Shown piece by piece: positions 45,361 through 53,419 of a stretch of DNA of 64,000 nt. Position 1 is the stretch's first letter. Each line of letters begins with the position of its first letter. The DNA comes from Bradyrhizobiaceae bacterium PARB1 (lineage in GTDB: Bacteria > Pseudomonadota > Alphaproteobacteria > Rhizobiales > Xanthobacteraceae). The stretch is taken from assembly GCA_002256345.1 (NCBI GenBank), contig NKIY01000006.1:62001-126000 (forward strand), in the 5' to 3' direction. Both the position numbers and the translations under genes were made by a program. The notes under the pieces are model-generated. The model made no database searches. It was given only the letters and a program-made list of their open reading frames with translations, and was not told the DNA's origin.

Positions 45361-46530
45361 ATGCTGAAGACCTTCATTTCCGGAGCAGTGGCTGCCGCGA
45401 GCCTGCTTGCGCTCGGTGCGGTGGCGGGTGCGCAGGAGACCGTGAAGATCGGCCTGATCTTGCCGATGACCGGCGGCCAGGCGTCCACCGGCCAGCAGAT
45501 CAACAATGCCATCAAGCTCTACCAGCAGAAGAACGGCGATACCGTTGCCGGCAAGAAGGTCGAGGTCATCCTCAAGGATGACGCGGCGCTGCCGGACAAC
45601 ACCAAGCGTCTGGCGCAGGAACTCATCGTCAATGACAAGGTCAATATCATCGCCGGCTTCGGCGTGACGCCGGCCGCGCTCGCCGCCGCGCCGCTGGCGA
45701 CCCAGGCAAAGGTGCCCGAGATCGTGATGGCCGCCGGCACCTCGATCATCACCGAGCGCTCGCCCTATATCACCCGAACCTCGTTCACCCTCGCGCAGTC
45801 CTCCACCATCATTGGCGACTGGGCGGCGAAGAACGGCATCAAGAAGGTGGCGACGCTCACCTCCGACTACGCGCCGGGCAATGACGCGCTCGCTGCCTTC
45901 AAGGAACACTTCACCGCCGGCGGCGGTTCGGTTGTCGAAGAGGTCAAGGTGCCGCTGGCCAATCCCGATTTCGCGCCGTTCCTGCAGCGCATGAAGGATG
46001 CCAAGCCCGATGCGATCTTCGTCTTCGTGCCGGCCGGGCAGGGCGGCAATTTCATGAAGCAATACGCCGAGCGCGGTCTCGACAAGTCCGGCATCAAGGT
46101 GATCGGACCCGGCGACGTCATGGACGACGATCTGCTCAACGGCATGGGCGATGCGGCGCTCGGTGCCGTCACCGCGCATATCTATTCCGCCGCGCATCCC
46201 TCTGCAATGAACAAGGCTTTCGTCACCGACTACAAGAAGGCGTTCGGCACCCGTCCGGGCTTCATGGCCGTCGGCGGCTGGGACGGCATCCATCTCGTCT
46301 ATGAGGCGCTGAAGAAGACCGGCGGCAAGGCCGATGGCGACAGCCTGATGGCTGCGATGAAGGGCATGAAGTGGGAAAGCCCGCGCGGCCCGATCTCCAT
46401 CGATCCGGAAACCCGCGACATCGTGCAGAACGTCTATATCCGTGAAGTGAAGAAGGTGGATGGCGAATTGTACAATGTGGAGTTCGCGACCTTCGAGGCG
46501 GTGAAGGATCCGGGCAAGACGAAGAAGTAA
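45361..46530 (+). CDS. Liv-type ABC substrate-binding protein, operon C
   Basis: A 389-residue periplasmic binding protein. The signal peptide MLKTFISGAVAAASLLALGA...GAQ is followed by TVKIGLILPMTGGQASTGQQINNAIKLY. The start at ATG 45361 has a GAGGAGGAG ribosome-binding stretch upstream; the frame is open to 45247 but unlike the family there. Later landmarks are PEIVMAAGTSIITERSPYITRTSFT and GTRPGFMAVGGWDGIHLVYEAL. It is the first gene of operon C. Confidence 0.93.
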   Translation: MLKTFISGAVAAASLLALGAVAGAQETVKIGLILPMTGGQASTGQQINNAIKLYQQKNGDTVAGKKVEVILKDDAALPDNTKRLAQELIVNDKVNIIAGFGVTPAALAAAPLATQAKVPEIVMAAGTSIITERSPYITRTSFTLAQSSTIIGDWAAKNGIKKVATLTSDYAPGNDALAAFKEHFTAGGGSVVEEVKVPLANPDFAPFLQRMKDAKPDAIFVFVPAGQGGNFMKQYAERGLDKSGIKVIGPGDVMDDDLLNGMGDAALGAVTAHIYSAAHPSAMNKAFVTDYKKAFGTRPGFMAVGGWDGIHLVYEALKKTGGKADGDSLMAAMKGMKWESPRGPISIDPETRDIVQNVYIREVKKVDGELYNVEFATFEAVKDPGKTKK

Positions 46531-46541
46531 CCTAACTCCGT

Positions 46542-46643
46542 CCTCATCCTGAAGAGCCCGCGTCAGGGGCGTCTCGAAGGATGGTGCCGTGATCGATGCC
46601 CTCGTGCTTCGAGACCGCCCTGCGGGCCTCCTCAGCATGAGGG
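46542..46643. repeat. Palindromic intergenic repeat, CCTCATCCTGA type
   Basis: Starts CCTCATCCTGAAGAGC and ends GGCCTCCTCAGCATGAGGG, with inner complementary parts CGTCTCGAAGGATG and CTTCGAGACC. This is the familiar long hairpin element of Bradyrhizobium-group genomes. It lies between the operon C binding-protein gene and livH and may attenuate read-through, keeping binding protein in excess of permease. Confidence 0.75.
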
Positions 46644-46670
46644 CATCACCACTTTGAAGCGAACACATTC

Positions 46671-47537
46671 ATGACCCTCCTCACCATCCTGTTCGACGGC
46701 ATCGCTTACGGCATGTTGCTGTTCGTGCTCGCATGCGGGCTGGCGGTGACGCTCGGGCTGATGAATTTCGTCAATCTCGCCCACGGCGCCTTCGCCATGG
46801 CCGGCGGCTATATCTGCGCCATCCTCGTCAATCGCATCGGCTGGCCGTTCTTCGCCGCGCTGCCGATGGCCTTCGTCGCCAGCGCGCTGATCGGCGCCGT
46901 GCTGGAGCGCACGCTCTATCGCCATCTCTACAATCGCAGTCACCTCGATCAGGTGCTGTTCTCCATCGGCCTCGTTTTCATGGCGGTGACGGCCACCGAT
47001 TATGTCATGGGTTCGTCCCAGACCTTCATCAAGCTGCCGGACTATCTGCAGGGCCAGATCGACCTGTTCGGCATCGGCGTCGGCCGCTACCGCCTGATGA
47101 TCATCGTGATCTGCGGTCTGCTCACCATCGCGCTGCAGATGATCCTGTCCAGGACGCGCTTCGGCAGCCGGCTGCGCGCCGCGGTGGACGATCCGCGCGC
47201 CGCGTCGGGCCTTGGCATCAACGTGCCGCAGGTCTTTGCGTTCACCTTTGCCTTCGGCTGCGGCCTCGCCGGCATGGGCGGCGCGCTCGGCGCCGAGATC
47301 CTCGGTCTCGATCCGTACTTCCCGCTCAAATTCATGATCTACTTCCTGATCGTCGTCACCGTCGGCGGCTCATCCAGCATCACCGGTCCGTTCCTGGCGT
47401 CGCTGCTGCTGGGCATCGGCGACGTCGCCGGCAAATATTACGTGCCGACCCTCGGCGCCTTCGTCATCTACACGCTGATGATCGTGATCCTGCTGTGGCG
47501 TCCCAATGGCCTGTTCGGCCGCAGCGCGGCGAGGTAA
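46671..47537 (+). CDS. livH: Liv-type ABC permease LivH, operon C
   Basis: Inner-membrane permease of 288 residues. FDGIAYGMLLFVLACGLAVTLGLMNFVNLAHGAFAMAGGYI is the LivH signature; LSRTRFGSRLRAAVDDPRAASGLGINV is the ATPase-contact loop and VVTVGGSSSITGPFLAS the late conserved span. It is followed by livM after 4 bp. Confidence 0.93.
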   Translation: MTLLTILFDGIAYGMLLFVLACGLAVTLGLMNFVNLAHGAFAMAGGYICAILVNRIGWPFFAALPMAFVASALIGAVLERTLYRHLYNRSHLDQVLFSIGLVFMAVTATDYVMGSSQTFIKLPDYLQGQIDLFGIGVGRYRLMIIVICGLLTIALQMILSRTRFGSRLRAAVDDPRAASGLGINVPQVFAFTFAFGCGLAGMGGALGAEILGLDPYFPLKFMIYFLIVVTVGGSSSITGPFLASLLLGIGDVAGKYYVPTLGAFVIYTLMIVILLWRPNGLFGRSAAR

Positions 47538-47541
47538 GGGC

Positions 47542-48558
47542 ATGACCGCCAGTTCGACCACGCATCCCGAAGTCGGCACGGTCGCCATGGCGGGCGCCCA
47601 GTGGCGCTGGCCTGAAGTCGCGTTCTGGCTGCTCGCCGCCGGCTGTATCCTGCTATTCCCGAACCGCTACCTGATCCTCACCGAGATTGCCTGGCTGGCG
47701 CTGTTCGCCCTCTCGCTGGATCTCATCCTCGGTTATGCCGGCATCGTCTCGCTCGGCCATGCCGCCTTCTTCGGCGTCGGTGGTTATTGCGCGGGGCTGC
47801 TGGCGTTGCATGGCATCGTCAAGGAGCCGGTGCTGGCGCTGATCGTCTCGGGTCTTGTCGCCATGCTGCTCGGCTTCGTCACCAGTTTCCTGGTGATGCG
47901 CGGCTCCGATCTGACACGATTGATGGTCACGCTCGGCATCGCGTTGCTGCTGCGCGAACTCGCCAACAAGTTCTCCAATATCACCGGCGGCTCCGACGGC
48001 CTGCAGGGTATCGAGATGCAGCCGATCCTCGGCATGTTCTCGTTCGACATCTTCGGCAAGGTCGGCTTCATCTATTGCCTCGTCGTACTGTTTGTCCTCT
48101 TCCTGCTGGCGCGGCGGATCGTGCATTCGCCCTTCGGCCTGTCGGTGCGGGCGATCCGCAACAATCCGCTGCGCGCCTCCGCCATCGGCATTCCCGTCAA
48201 TCGCCGGCTGATCGCCATCTATACGGTCGCGGCTTTCTATGCCGGCGTTGCCGGTGCGCTCTCGACACAGACCACCGCGCTCGCCTCGCTCGACGGCTTC
48301 GCCTTCGAGCGCTCGGCCGATCTGCTGCTGGTGCTGATCATCGGCGGCACCGGCTATCTCTATGGCGGGTTGATCGGTGCGGTCATCTTCAAGCTGATGC
48401 AGGAATTCTTCTCCACCATCACCCCGCAATTCTGGCAGTTCTGGATCGGCGCCGTGCTGGTGGTAATCGTACTGATCGGCCGCGAGCGGCTGCATCGCTG
48501 GGCGATGTTCGTGCCGCGGCTGGTCGCGCAGAAATTCGCGCGGGGGCAGGGCCGATGA
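47542..48558 (+). CDS. livM: Liv-type ABC permease LivM, operon C
   Basis: Inner-membrane permease of 338 residues. LALFALSLDLILGYAGIVSLGHAAFFGVGGYCAG is the LivM hallmark; HSPFGLSVRAIRNNPLRASAIGI is the coupling loop. The start is the ATG at 47542, after the livH stop; the in-frame extension to 47506 would overlap livH. It overlaps livG by 4 bp. Confidence 0.93.
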   Translation: MTASSTTHPEVGTVAMAGAQWRWPEVAFWLLAAGCILLFPNRYLILTEIAWLALFALSLDLILGYAGIVSLGHAAFFGVGGYCAGLLALHGIVKEPVLALIVSGLVAMLLGFVTSFLVMRGSDLTRLMVTLGIALLLRELANKFSNITGGSDGLQGIEMQPILGMFSFDIFGKVGFIYCLVVLFVLFLLARRIVHSPFGLSVRAIRNNPLRASAIGIPVNRRLIAIYTVAAFYAGVAGALSTQTTALASLDGFAFERSADLLLVLIIGGTGYLYGGLIGAVIFKLMQEFFSTITPQFWQFWIGAVLVVIVLIGRERLHRWAMFVPRLVAQKFARGQGR

Positions 48559-49310
48559 CCACGCTTGCGCTGGAAACCCTCGAACTGGAAAAATCCTTCG
48601 GCGGATTGCGCGTCACCCGCGACCTCAGCCTGAAGGTTGCCGCCGGCGCGCGTCATGCCCTGATCGGCCCCAATGGCGCCGGCAAGACCACGGTGATCAA
48701 CCTGCTGACCGGCGTGCTGAAGCCGAATGGCGGCCGCATCCTGCTGCAAGGGACAGACATCACCGACCTGCCCGTCCACAAGCGCGTACTGCGCGGATTG
48801 TCGCGCACCTTCCAGATCAATCAGCTCTACCCCGATCTCACGCCGCGCGAGACAGTGGGTCTGGCCGTGTCCGAACGTCTCGGCCATGGCGGCGACTGGT
48901 GGCGTCTGATGGGCACGCGCCGCGACGTCAATGACGAGATTGCGGAGAATCTCGCCCGCTTCCATCTCATCGACGTCATGAACGAGCGCACCGCGACGCT
49001 GCCTTATGGCAAGCAGCGCCTGCTGGAAATCGCCGTCGCCATCGCCAGCAAGCCGCGTGTGCTGCTGCTGGATGAGCCGGCAGCCGGCGTACCCGAGAGT
49101 GAGCGGCATGACATTCTCGCAGCGGTGGCTGCGCTGCCGCGCGACGTCACCGTATTGCTGATCGAGCACGACATGGATCTCGTATTTTCTTTCGCCGACC
49201 GCATCTCGGTTCTGGTGAACGGTGCCATGCTGGTGGAGGGCGCGCCGGATGAGGTTGCGCGCGATCCGCAGGTGAAGGCGGTCTATCTCGGCGAGGGTGC
49301 GGATGTCTGA
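48555..49310 (+). CDS. livG: Liv-type ABC importer ATPase LivG, operon C
   Basis: 251-residue LivG-type ATPase. HALIGPNGAGKTTVINLLTG holds Walker A, TLPYGKQRLLEIAVAIASKPRVLLLDEPAAGV the C-loop and Walker B, and IEHDMDLVFSFADRISVLVNG the switch. Start ATG 48555 lies inside the livM stop (4-bp overlap). The same frame is open upstream to 47787, but that part is the shadow of livM. Confidence 0.93.
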   Translation: MTTLALETLELEKSFGGLRVTRDLSLKVAAGARHALIGPNGAGKTTVINLLTGVLKPNGGRILLQGTDITDLPVHKRVLRGLSRTFQINQLYPDLTPRETVGLAVSERLGHGGDWWRLMGTRRDVNDEIAENLARFHLIDVMNERTATLPYGKQRLLEIAVAIASKPRVLLLDEPAAGVPESERHDILAAVAALPRDVTVLLIEHDMDLVFSFADRISVLVNGAMLVEGAPDEVARDPQVKAVYLGEGADV

Positions 49311-50058
49311 GCTTCTCGCCATCCAGAAACTGCGCGCCGGATACGGCGAAGCCGTCGTCATCCCCGACATGACGCTGTCGCTCGGTGAAGGACAGGTGCT
49401 GGCGCTGCTCGGTCGCAACGGCACCGGCAAGACCACGCTGATCAATTCCATCGTCGGCGTCACCCGTCGTTTCAGCGGCACGATCAAACTCGGCGCGCGT
49501 GATCTCACCACGCTGCGTGCCGACCAGCGTGCACGTGCCGGCATCGGCTGGGTACCGCAGGAGCGCAACATTTTCCGCTCGCTCACGGTGGAAGAGAACA
49601 TGAGCGCGGTGGCGCAGCCGGGGGCGTGGACCGTGAAAAAGGTCTATGAGATGTTTCCGCGTCTCGAAGAGCGCAAGGGCAATTTCGGCAACCAGTTGTC
49701 CGGCGGCGAGCAGCAGATGCTGGCGGTTGGCCGCGCACTGGTGCTCAATCCGAAGGTCCTGTTGCTGGATGAGCCGACCGAAGGCCTCGCCCCCATCATC
49801 GTCGAGGAATTGCTTTCCGCCATCGGCAAGATTTCGCGGACGGGCGGCATTTGTTCCATCATCGTCGAGCAGAATGCGCGAAAGATTTTGGGCCTGGCTG
49901 ACCGCGTCGTGATATTGGAACGCGGCACGATCGTGCATGATGCGGCGAGCGAGGCGCTGAAAGCCGACCCGGCCGTACTCGACCATTTCCTCGGTGTCGC
50001 CGGCGCCGCCGGCCACAACAAACATCACGCCGGACCGTCCGGCGCATCTGCCAACTGA
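49303..50058 (+). CDS. livF: Liv-type ABC importer ATPase LivF, operon C
   Basis: 251-residue LivF-type ATPase. ALLGRNGTGKTTLINSIVG is Walker A, QLSGGEQQMLAVGRALVLNP the C-loop, VLLLDEPTEGLAP Walker B and IIVEQNARKIL the switch. Start ATG 49303 overlaps the livG stop by 8 bp; a GTG at 49297 would add two residues. The C-terminal tail (AGAAGHNKHHAGPSGASAN) is His-rich and not family-like. Confidence 0.93.
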   Translation: MSELLAIQKLRAGYGEAVVIPDMTLSLGEGQVLALLGRNGTGKTTLINSIVGVTRRFSGTIKLGARDLTTLRADQRARAGIGWVPQERNIFRSLTVEENMSAVAQPGAWTVKKVYEMFPRLEERKGNFGNQLSGGEQQMLAVGRALVLNPKVLLLDEPTEGLAPIIVEELLSAIGKISRTGGICSIIVEQNARKILGLADRVVILERGTIVHDAASEALKADPAVLDHFLGVAGAAGHNKHHAGPSGASAN

Positions 50059-50075
50059 TCATCTCGGAGTACCAC

Positions 50076-51194
50076 ATGCAGAGGACCAAAGCCCCGTTCC
50101 GCGCCGACGAAGTCGGCAGCCTGCTTCGCCCGGCGTCGATCAAGGAAGCGCGCGCCAAGCTGGAGAAGGGCGAGATCACCGCCGCCGATCTGCGCAAGGT
50201 CGAGGATCTGGAAATCGAGAAGGTGGTTCATCGCCAGGCCTCGATCGGCCTCAAGCTCGCCACCGACGGCGAATTCCGCCGCTCCTGGTGGCATTTCGAC
50301 TTCCTCGCCAAGCTGACCGGCTGCGAACTCTATCATCCCGACACCGGCATCCAGTTCACCGGCGTCGAGACCCGCCATGACTCCGTTCGCGTGATCGGCA
50401 AGCTGGATTTCCCCGACGATCATCCGATGCTCGACCACTTCCGCTTCCTCAAGCGGCATGCCGACATCGCCGGCGTTGCGGCGAAGATGACCATTCCGTC
50501 GCCCGCCGTGCTGCATTTCCGCGGCGGCCGCAAGGCGATCTCCAAGGAGGTCTATCCGGACATCGAAGTGTTCTTCGAGGATCTTGCCAAGACGTACCGG
50601 AAGGCCGTGAAGGCGTTCTATGACGCCGGCTGCCGCTATCTGCAGTTCGACGACACCGTCTGGGCCTATCTCTGCTCGGAAGACGAGCTCGCCAAGGTGC
50701 GTGCCCGCGGTGAGGATGCCGACAATCTGCAGCAGATCTATTCGCGCATCATCAATTACGCGATCGCCGAGCGCCCCGCCGACATGGTGATCACCACGCA
50801 TGTGTGCCGCGGCAATTTCCGCTCTACCTGGATTTCCTCGGGTGGCTACGAGCCGGTGGCGGAAACGCTGCTCGCCGGCACCAATTACGACGGCTACTTC
50901 CTCGAATACGATTCCGACCGCGCCGGCGGCTTCGAGCCGCTGCGCTTCCTGCCGAAGGGCAACAAGGTCGTCGTGGTCGGCGTTATCACGTCGAAATTCG
51001 GCGAGCTGGAAAAGAAGGAAGACGTTCTCGCCCGCCTGAGGGAAGCCGCGAAGTTCGCTCCGCTCGAGCAGCTCGCCGTGTCCCCCCAATGCGGCTTCGC
51101 CTCGACCGAAGAGGGCAACATCCTCAGCGAGGACGAGCAGTGGGCGAAGCTGAAGCTCGCGGTGGATGTCGCGAACGAGGTGTGGGGGAAGTAA
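50076..51194 (+). CDS. MetE C-terminal-type methyltransferase
   Basis: A 372-residue protein equal to the catalytic half of cobalamin-independent methionine synthase; the N-terminal half of full MetE (~750 residues) is absent. FRADEVGSLLRP opens the barrel. Zinc-binding residues expected for the family are visible: His and Cys in TTHVCRGN, Glu in FLEYDSDRAG, and Cys in SPQCGF. Such short proteins use methyl donors or thiols other than the classical pair. It starts 17 bp after livF and ends at a strong terminator (51243), so it is the last gene of operon C and may process what the importer brings in. Confidence 0.88.
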   Translation: MQRTKAPFRADEVGSLLRPASIKEARAKLEKGEITAADLRKVEDLEIEKVVHRQASIGLKLATDGEFRRSWWHFDFLAKLTGCELYHPDTGIQFTGVETRHDSVRVIGKLDFPDDHPMLDHFRFLKRHADIAGVAAKMTIPSPAVLHFRGGRKAISKEVYPDIEVFFEDLAKTYRKAVKAFYDAGCRYLQFDDTVWAYLCSEDELAKVRARGEDADNLQQIYSRIINYAIAERPADMVITTHVCRGNFRSTWISSGGYEPVAETLLAGTNYDGYFLEYDSDRAGGFEPLRFLPKGNKVVVVGVITSKFGELEKKEDVLARLREAAKFAPLEQLAVSPQCGFASTEEGNILSEDEQWAKLKLAVDVANEVWGK

Positions 51195-51213
51195 CAGCCC
51201 GGTCCCTATTGAT

Positions 51214-51342
51214 GTGACAGACCGGCTCGATCTGGTGTTCAGGCCATCTTCCTTGCCCGGTTAGGTAAGGCGGATGGCTTTTTCATTTCTGGCGGCGATG
51301 TTTGTGGTTACGCAACAGACCAGCGTCTTTGAAGGGAATTAG
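51214..51342 (+). pseudogene. Decayed 5' copy of the small secreted protein gene at 53420
   Basis: Read in frame from GTG 51214, the sequence aligns codon for codon with the first 39 codons of the gene at 53420: 90 of 117 bases are identical by hand count, without gaps. The CAG (Gln17) of the intact copy is TAG here, and the frame ends at TAG 51342. A shorter reading from ATG 51274 gives MAFSFLAAMFVVTQQTSVF plus three residues. Homology ends near 51336, so the rest of the gene is missing. It overlaps the terminator hairpin. Confidence 0.75.
51243..51283 (+). terminator. Rho-independent terminator of operon C
   Basis: Stem arms 51243-51257 and 51264-51278 pair over 15 positions with one mismatch if G-U pairs are allowed, around the 6-nt loop CGGTTA, and are followed by TTTTTC. 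It lies 48 bp after the MetE-like stop. The same hairpin is recognisable in the related segment at 53449-53489. Confidence 0.75.
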
Positions 51343-51343
51343 A

Positions 51344-51373
51344 TTTATCGATAATCATTAATTCTTTATCGAT
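51344..51373. promoter_or_regulatory. Direct repeat TTTATCGAT before the DUF2975/XRE pair
   Basis: TTTATCGAT occurs at 51344-51352 and 51365-51373, start-to-start distance 21 bp, i.e. two helical turns on the same face. The first copy lies within the palindrome TATCGATA. Located 48-77 bp before the DUF2975 gene in an AT-rich stretch, it is a candidate operator for the XRE regulator encoded in the same operon. Confidence 0.5.
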
Positions 51374-51420
51374 CCACTCAGTTCGTGCATAATTGGCGAC
51401 TGGATCGGAGCGCTCGATAG

Positions 51421-51960
51421 ATGGCTGTACTTCTCGATACGACGCAACGTATCTCGCTCTGGAGCAATCGCCTGCGCCTTGTGCTCGGCGTCATTTTGAT
51501 TGCACTGCCGCTTTTGGCGATAGCGGCGTTGCTGGCCAGCCGCTCGTTTGGTGGCGTGGTGTATTTGAGCGACATCGTGAGGCTCGATCTTTCAACGATG
51601 TCGGCCCCCGCTGCGCTGGTCGCGTCTTTTGGCGCATTGGTCGATCTCGCGCTGCGTCTGCTCCCGCTGTTGTTTTTGCGGAACTTGCTCGGCTTCTGGG
51701 CATGCGGCAGTTTTCTTTCGCAAGCGTCGGCGCATATGCTTCAGCTGACAGGAATCACGATCGCACTGGGAGCATTCGGCGGTCTCGTCATCGCGCCAGT
51801 AACGGGGCTTCTGGTCAATGCGACAACCGGTACCAAAACGCTTCCGATGACCATCGGGCTCGATTTGGCGCCGCTCATTGCCGGCGGCGTCATCTATCTG
51901 GTCGGCATGGTGATGCGGGAGGCAGCGCGTCTCGCCGAAGAAGCCGCGCTGACCATCTGA
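51421..51960 (+). CDS. DUF2975 membrane protein
   Basis: A 179-residue inner-membrane protein with four hydrophobic segments (LRLVLGVILIALPLLAIAAL; LVDLALRLLPLLFLRNLLGF; ITIALGAFGGLVIAPVTGLL; APLIAGGVIYLVGMVM). The plan and the terminal MREAARLAEEAAL helix match DUF2975 proteins, which are regularly followed by a small XRE regulator, as here two bases downstream. Function unknown; the pair may form a membrane-linked sensor. Confidence 0.78.
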   Translation: MAVLLDTTQRISLWSNRLRLVLGVILIALPLLAIAALLASRSFGGVVYLSDIVRLDLSTMSAPAALVASFGALVDLALRLLPLLFLRNLLGFWACGSFLSQASAHMLQLTGITIALGAFGGLVIAPVTGLLVNATTGTKTLPMTIGLDLAPLIAGGVIYLVGMVMREAARLAEEAALTI

Positions 51961-51962
51961 CC

Positions 51963-52199
51963 ATGATCATCGTAAACCTTGACGTCATGCTGGCCCGACG
52001 AAAAATGCGTCTCGGAGAACTCGCCGAGGCGGTCGGTATCTCGATCCAGAACCTGAGCGTCCTTAAGACAGGTAAGGCGAAGGCAGTCCGTTTCACCACG
52101 CTCAATGAGATCTGCCGGGTTCTCGAATGTCAGCCGGGCGATATTCTTGTGTTCGAGCCGGGGCCGTCGGACCTCAAGCCAGAATCCGAAGCGGACTAA
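51963..52199 (+). CDS. Small XRE-family regulator (YozG-like)
   Basis: A 78-residue helix-turn-helix protein: MLARRKMRLGELAEAVGISIQNLSVLKTGKAKAVRFTTLNEICRVLECQPGDILVFEP contains the complete Cro/C1-type domain with the recognition helix at IQNLSVLKTGK. Start ATG 51963, two bases after the DUF2975 stop. The frame is open back to 51393, but that part overlaps the DUF2975 gene and shows no domain. Likely represses its own operon. Confidence 0.85.
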   Translation: MIIVNLDVMLARRKMRLGELAEAVGISIQNLSVLKTGKAKAVRFTTLNEICRVLECQPGDILVFEPGPSDLKPESEAD

Positions 52200-52263
52200 C
52201 GATCAATGCGACCGACGCACCGGTTGACGGAGTTGTCGTCGCCGGATTGGCTCCTGACATGAA

Positions 52264-52297
52264 TGAAGCCGGACCGATCTCGATCGGTCCGGCTTCA
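52264..52297. terminator. Bidirectional terminator hairpin
   Basis: Fifteen perfectly paired bases on each side (52264-52278 and 52283-52297; arm TGAAGCCGGACCGAT) enclose the loop CTCG. It lies between the convergent XRE and outer-membrane protein genes and would end transcription from both sides; a clear T-run is missing on either strand, though the outer pairs are A-T. Confidence 0.7.
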
Positions 52298-52317
52298 GAC
52301 GGTGCAATCTGCAAACT

Positions 52318-52902
52318 CTAAAATCTGAAGTTCACCCCGGCGCGCACCGTGTGATCGCCAAAATTGTTCTTCTTCGTGGTGCCGCCAATGACTGATGTCA
52401 CGTTGTCGAAGCGTGAATAATCGTATTCGAGTCCGATCGATATATTCTTGAGCACGGCGTATTCGATGCCCGCGCCAATGTCATAGCCGCTCTTCCATTT
52501 GTTGCCGGAAGTCACCGTTCCGCCGGCCCGGAACTGCGCGATATTGTAGCCCACAAGGCCATAAATTAACGTGCGATCCATCGCGACGCCGGCCCGCACG
52601 CGGGCGCCGCTATTCCAGGTCTGCTTGAGCGTGCCACCGTCGCCGATCTCGGCAGTGGGACCTCCCAGGTGCCCCGCATCGGCTTCGGCACCAAGTACAA
52701 AAGTGCCGAATTGCCGATTGTAGCCGACGCGTACTCCGGCCGAATAGATACCTGCATAAAACCCGCTCCAATCGTAGGCGGGTGGAAGGGCTGCCTTGGT
52801 GTAGGGCTGGCCATGGTCAGCCGCAGACGCCGCACCTCGCATCAGTCCGGATGCCGCAGCGGCAACCAGCATCATAAAGCCTATTCGCCTCATCATTCCC
52901 AA
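52318..52902 (-). CDS. Outer-membrane beta-barrel protein (Omp25/31-like)
   Basis: A 194-residue protein with an N-terminal signal peptide (MMRRIGFMMLVAAAASGLMRGAASA) and the alternating beta-strand pattern of small outer-membrane barrels. WSGFYAGIY at the start of the mature chain, IEYAVLKNISIGLEYDYSRF, and the final VRAGVNFRF with a terminal Phe match the Omp25/RopB-type porin-like family of Rhizobiales. It is somewhat shorter than most members (~210-280). Probably structural or a passive pore. Confidence 0.87.
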   Translation of the reverse strand: MGMMRRIGFMMLVAAAASGLMRGAASAADHGQPYTKAALPPAYDWSGFYAGIYSAGVRVGYNRQFGTFVLGAEADAGHLGGPTAEIGDGGTLKQTWNSGARVRAGVAMDRTLIYGLVGYNIAQFRAGGTVTSGNKWKSGYDIGAGIEYAVLKNISIGLEYDYSRFDNVTSVIGGTTKKNNFGDHTVRAGVNFRF

Positions 52903-53419
52903 ACTCCAGATCGAGTTGCGTATGGCCCGTTACGAAAACGGGCTTGATGCCAGCAAGCAGCACCCCGCAGGCACGGTGCGTCCGTGCGCGGCTTGCGAGC
53001 GCTCCACGATTGGTGGACGGCTGTTTGCTTGGCTGTGCAGACATTGGCATAGGCCAACTCGTTGTTCAATGAAAATATCATGATAAACATGAAATATTGA
53101 TCCTGATACAAGATGAGCCCTGTTTGCGAGGAGAGCCGCGGGAGCTTCGCAAGAATTTCGATCTGCGCTGAAAAACTGACCAGCGTGGCTTTGCTGTGCG
53201 GCTGGGGGCCGAAGGGTGTGCGTTTGCGCGGCAATCCGATCGAGCCGACCTTTCGCCAAGATCAAACGCTGGATGCGTCTCGCACGGAAACGCACCGTTT
53301 ATGATCCGTGGCGTCAGATCGCAGTTGTCGCCACTATCCAATCGGCCGAATGCAGCAACTGCTTCATCGATGCCGGATATGCTTTCATCAAATCTGAAAC
53401 GCTCTGAGTTTTCATTGGT
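52903..53419. other. Gene-free region with an AT-rich palindrome
   Basis: About 517 bp between the divergent OMP and small secreted-protein genes. A short AT-rich tract at 53065-53105 contains the perfect palindrome TATCATGATA (53076-53085), a possible operator for the OMP gene. Several short frames exist but none has recognisable features. No RNA gene or insertion sequence is seen. Confidence 0.5.

Noticed and set aside
45340-46668. 442-codon minus-strand frame
   Set aside because: Antisense to the operon C binding protein with signal peptide and family motifs; no domain in the antisense reading.
47787-48554. Possible N-terminal extension of livG of operon C
   Set aside because: Same situation: shadow of livM, while ATG 48555 fits the family length.
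51393-51962. Long N-terminal extension of the XRE regulator
   Set aside because: Overlaps the DUF2975 gene in another frame; the 78-residue form is a complete XRE protein.
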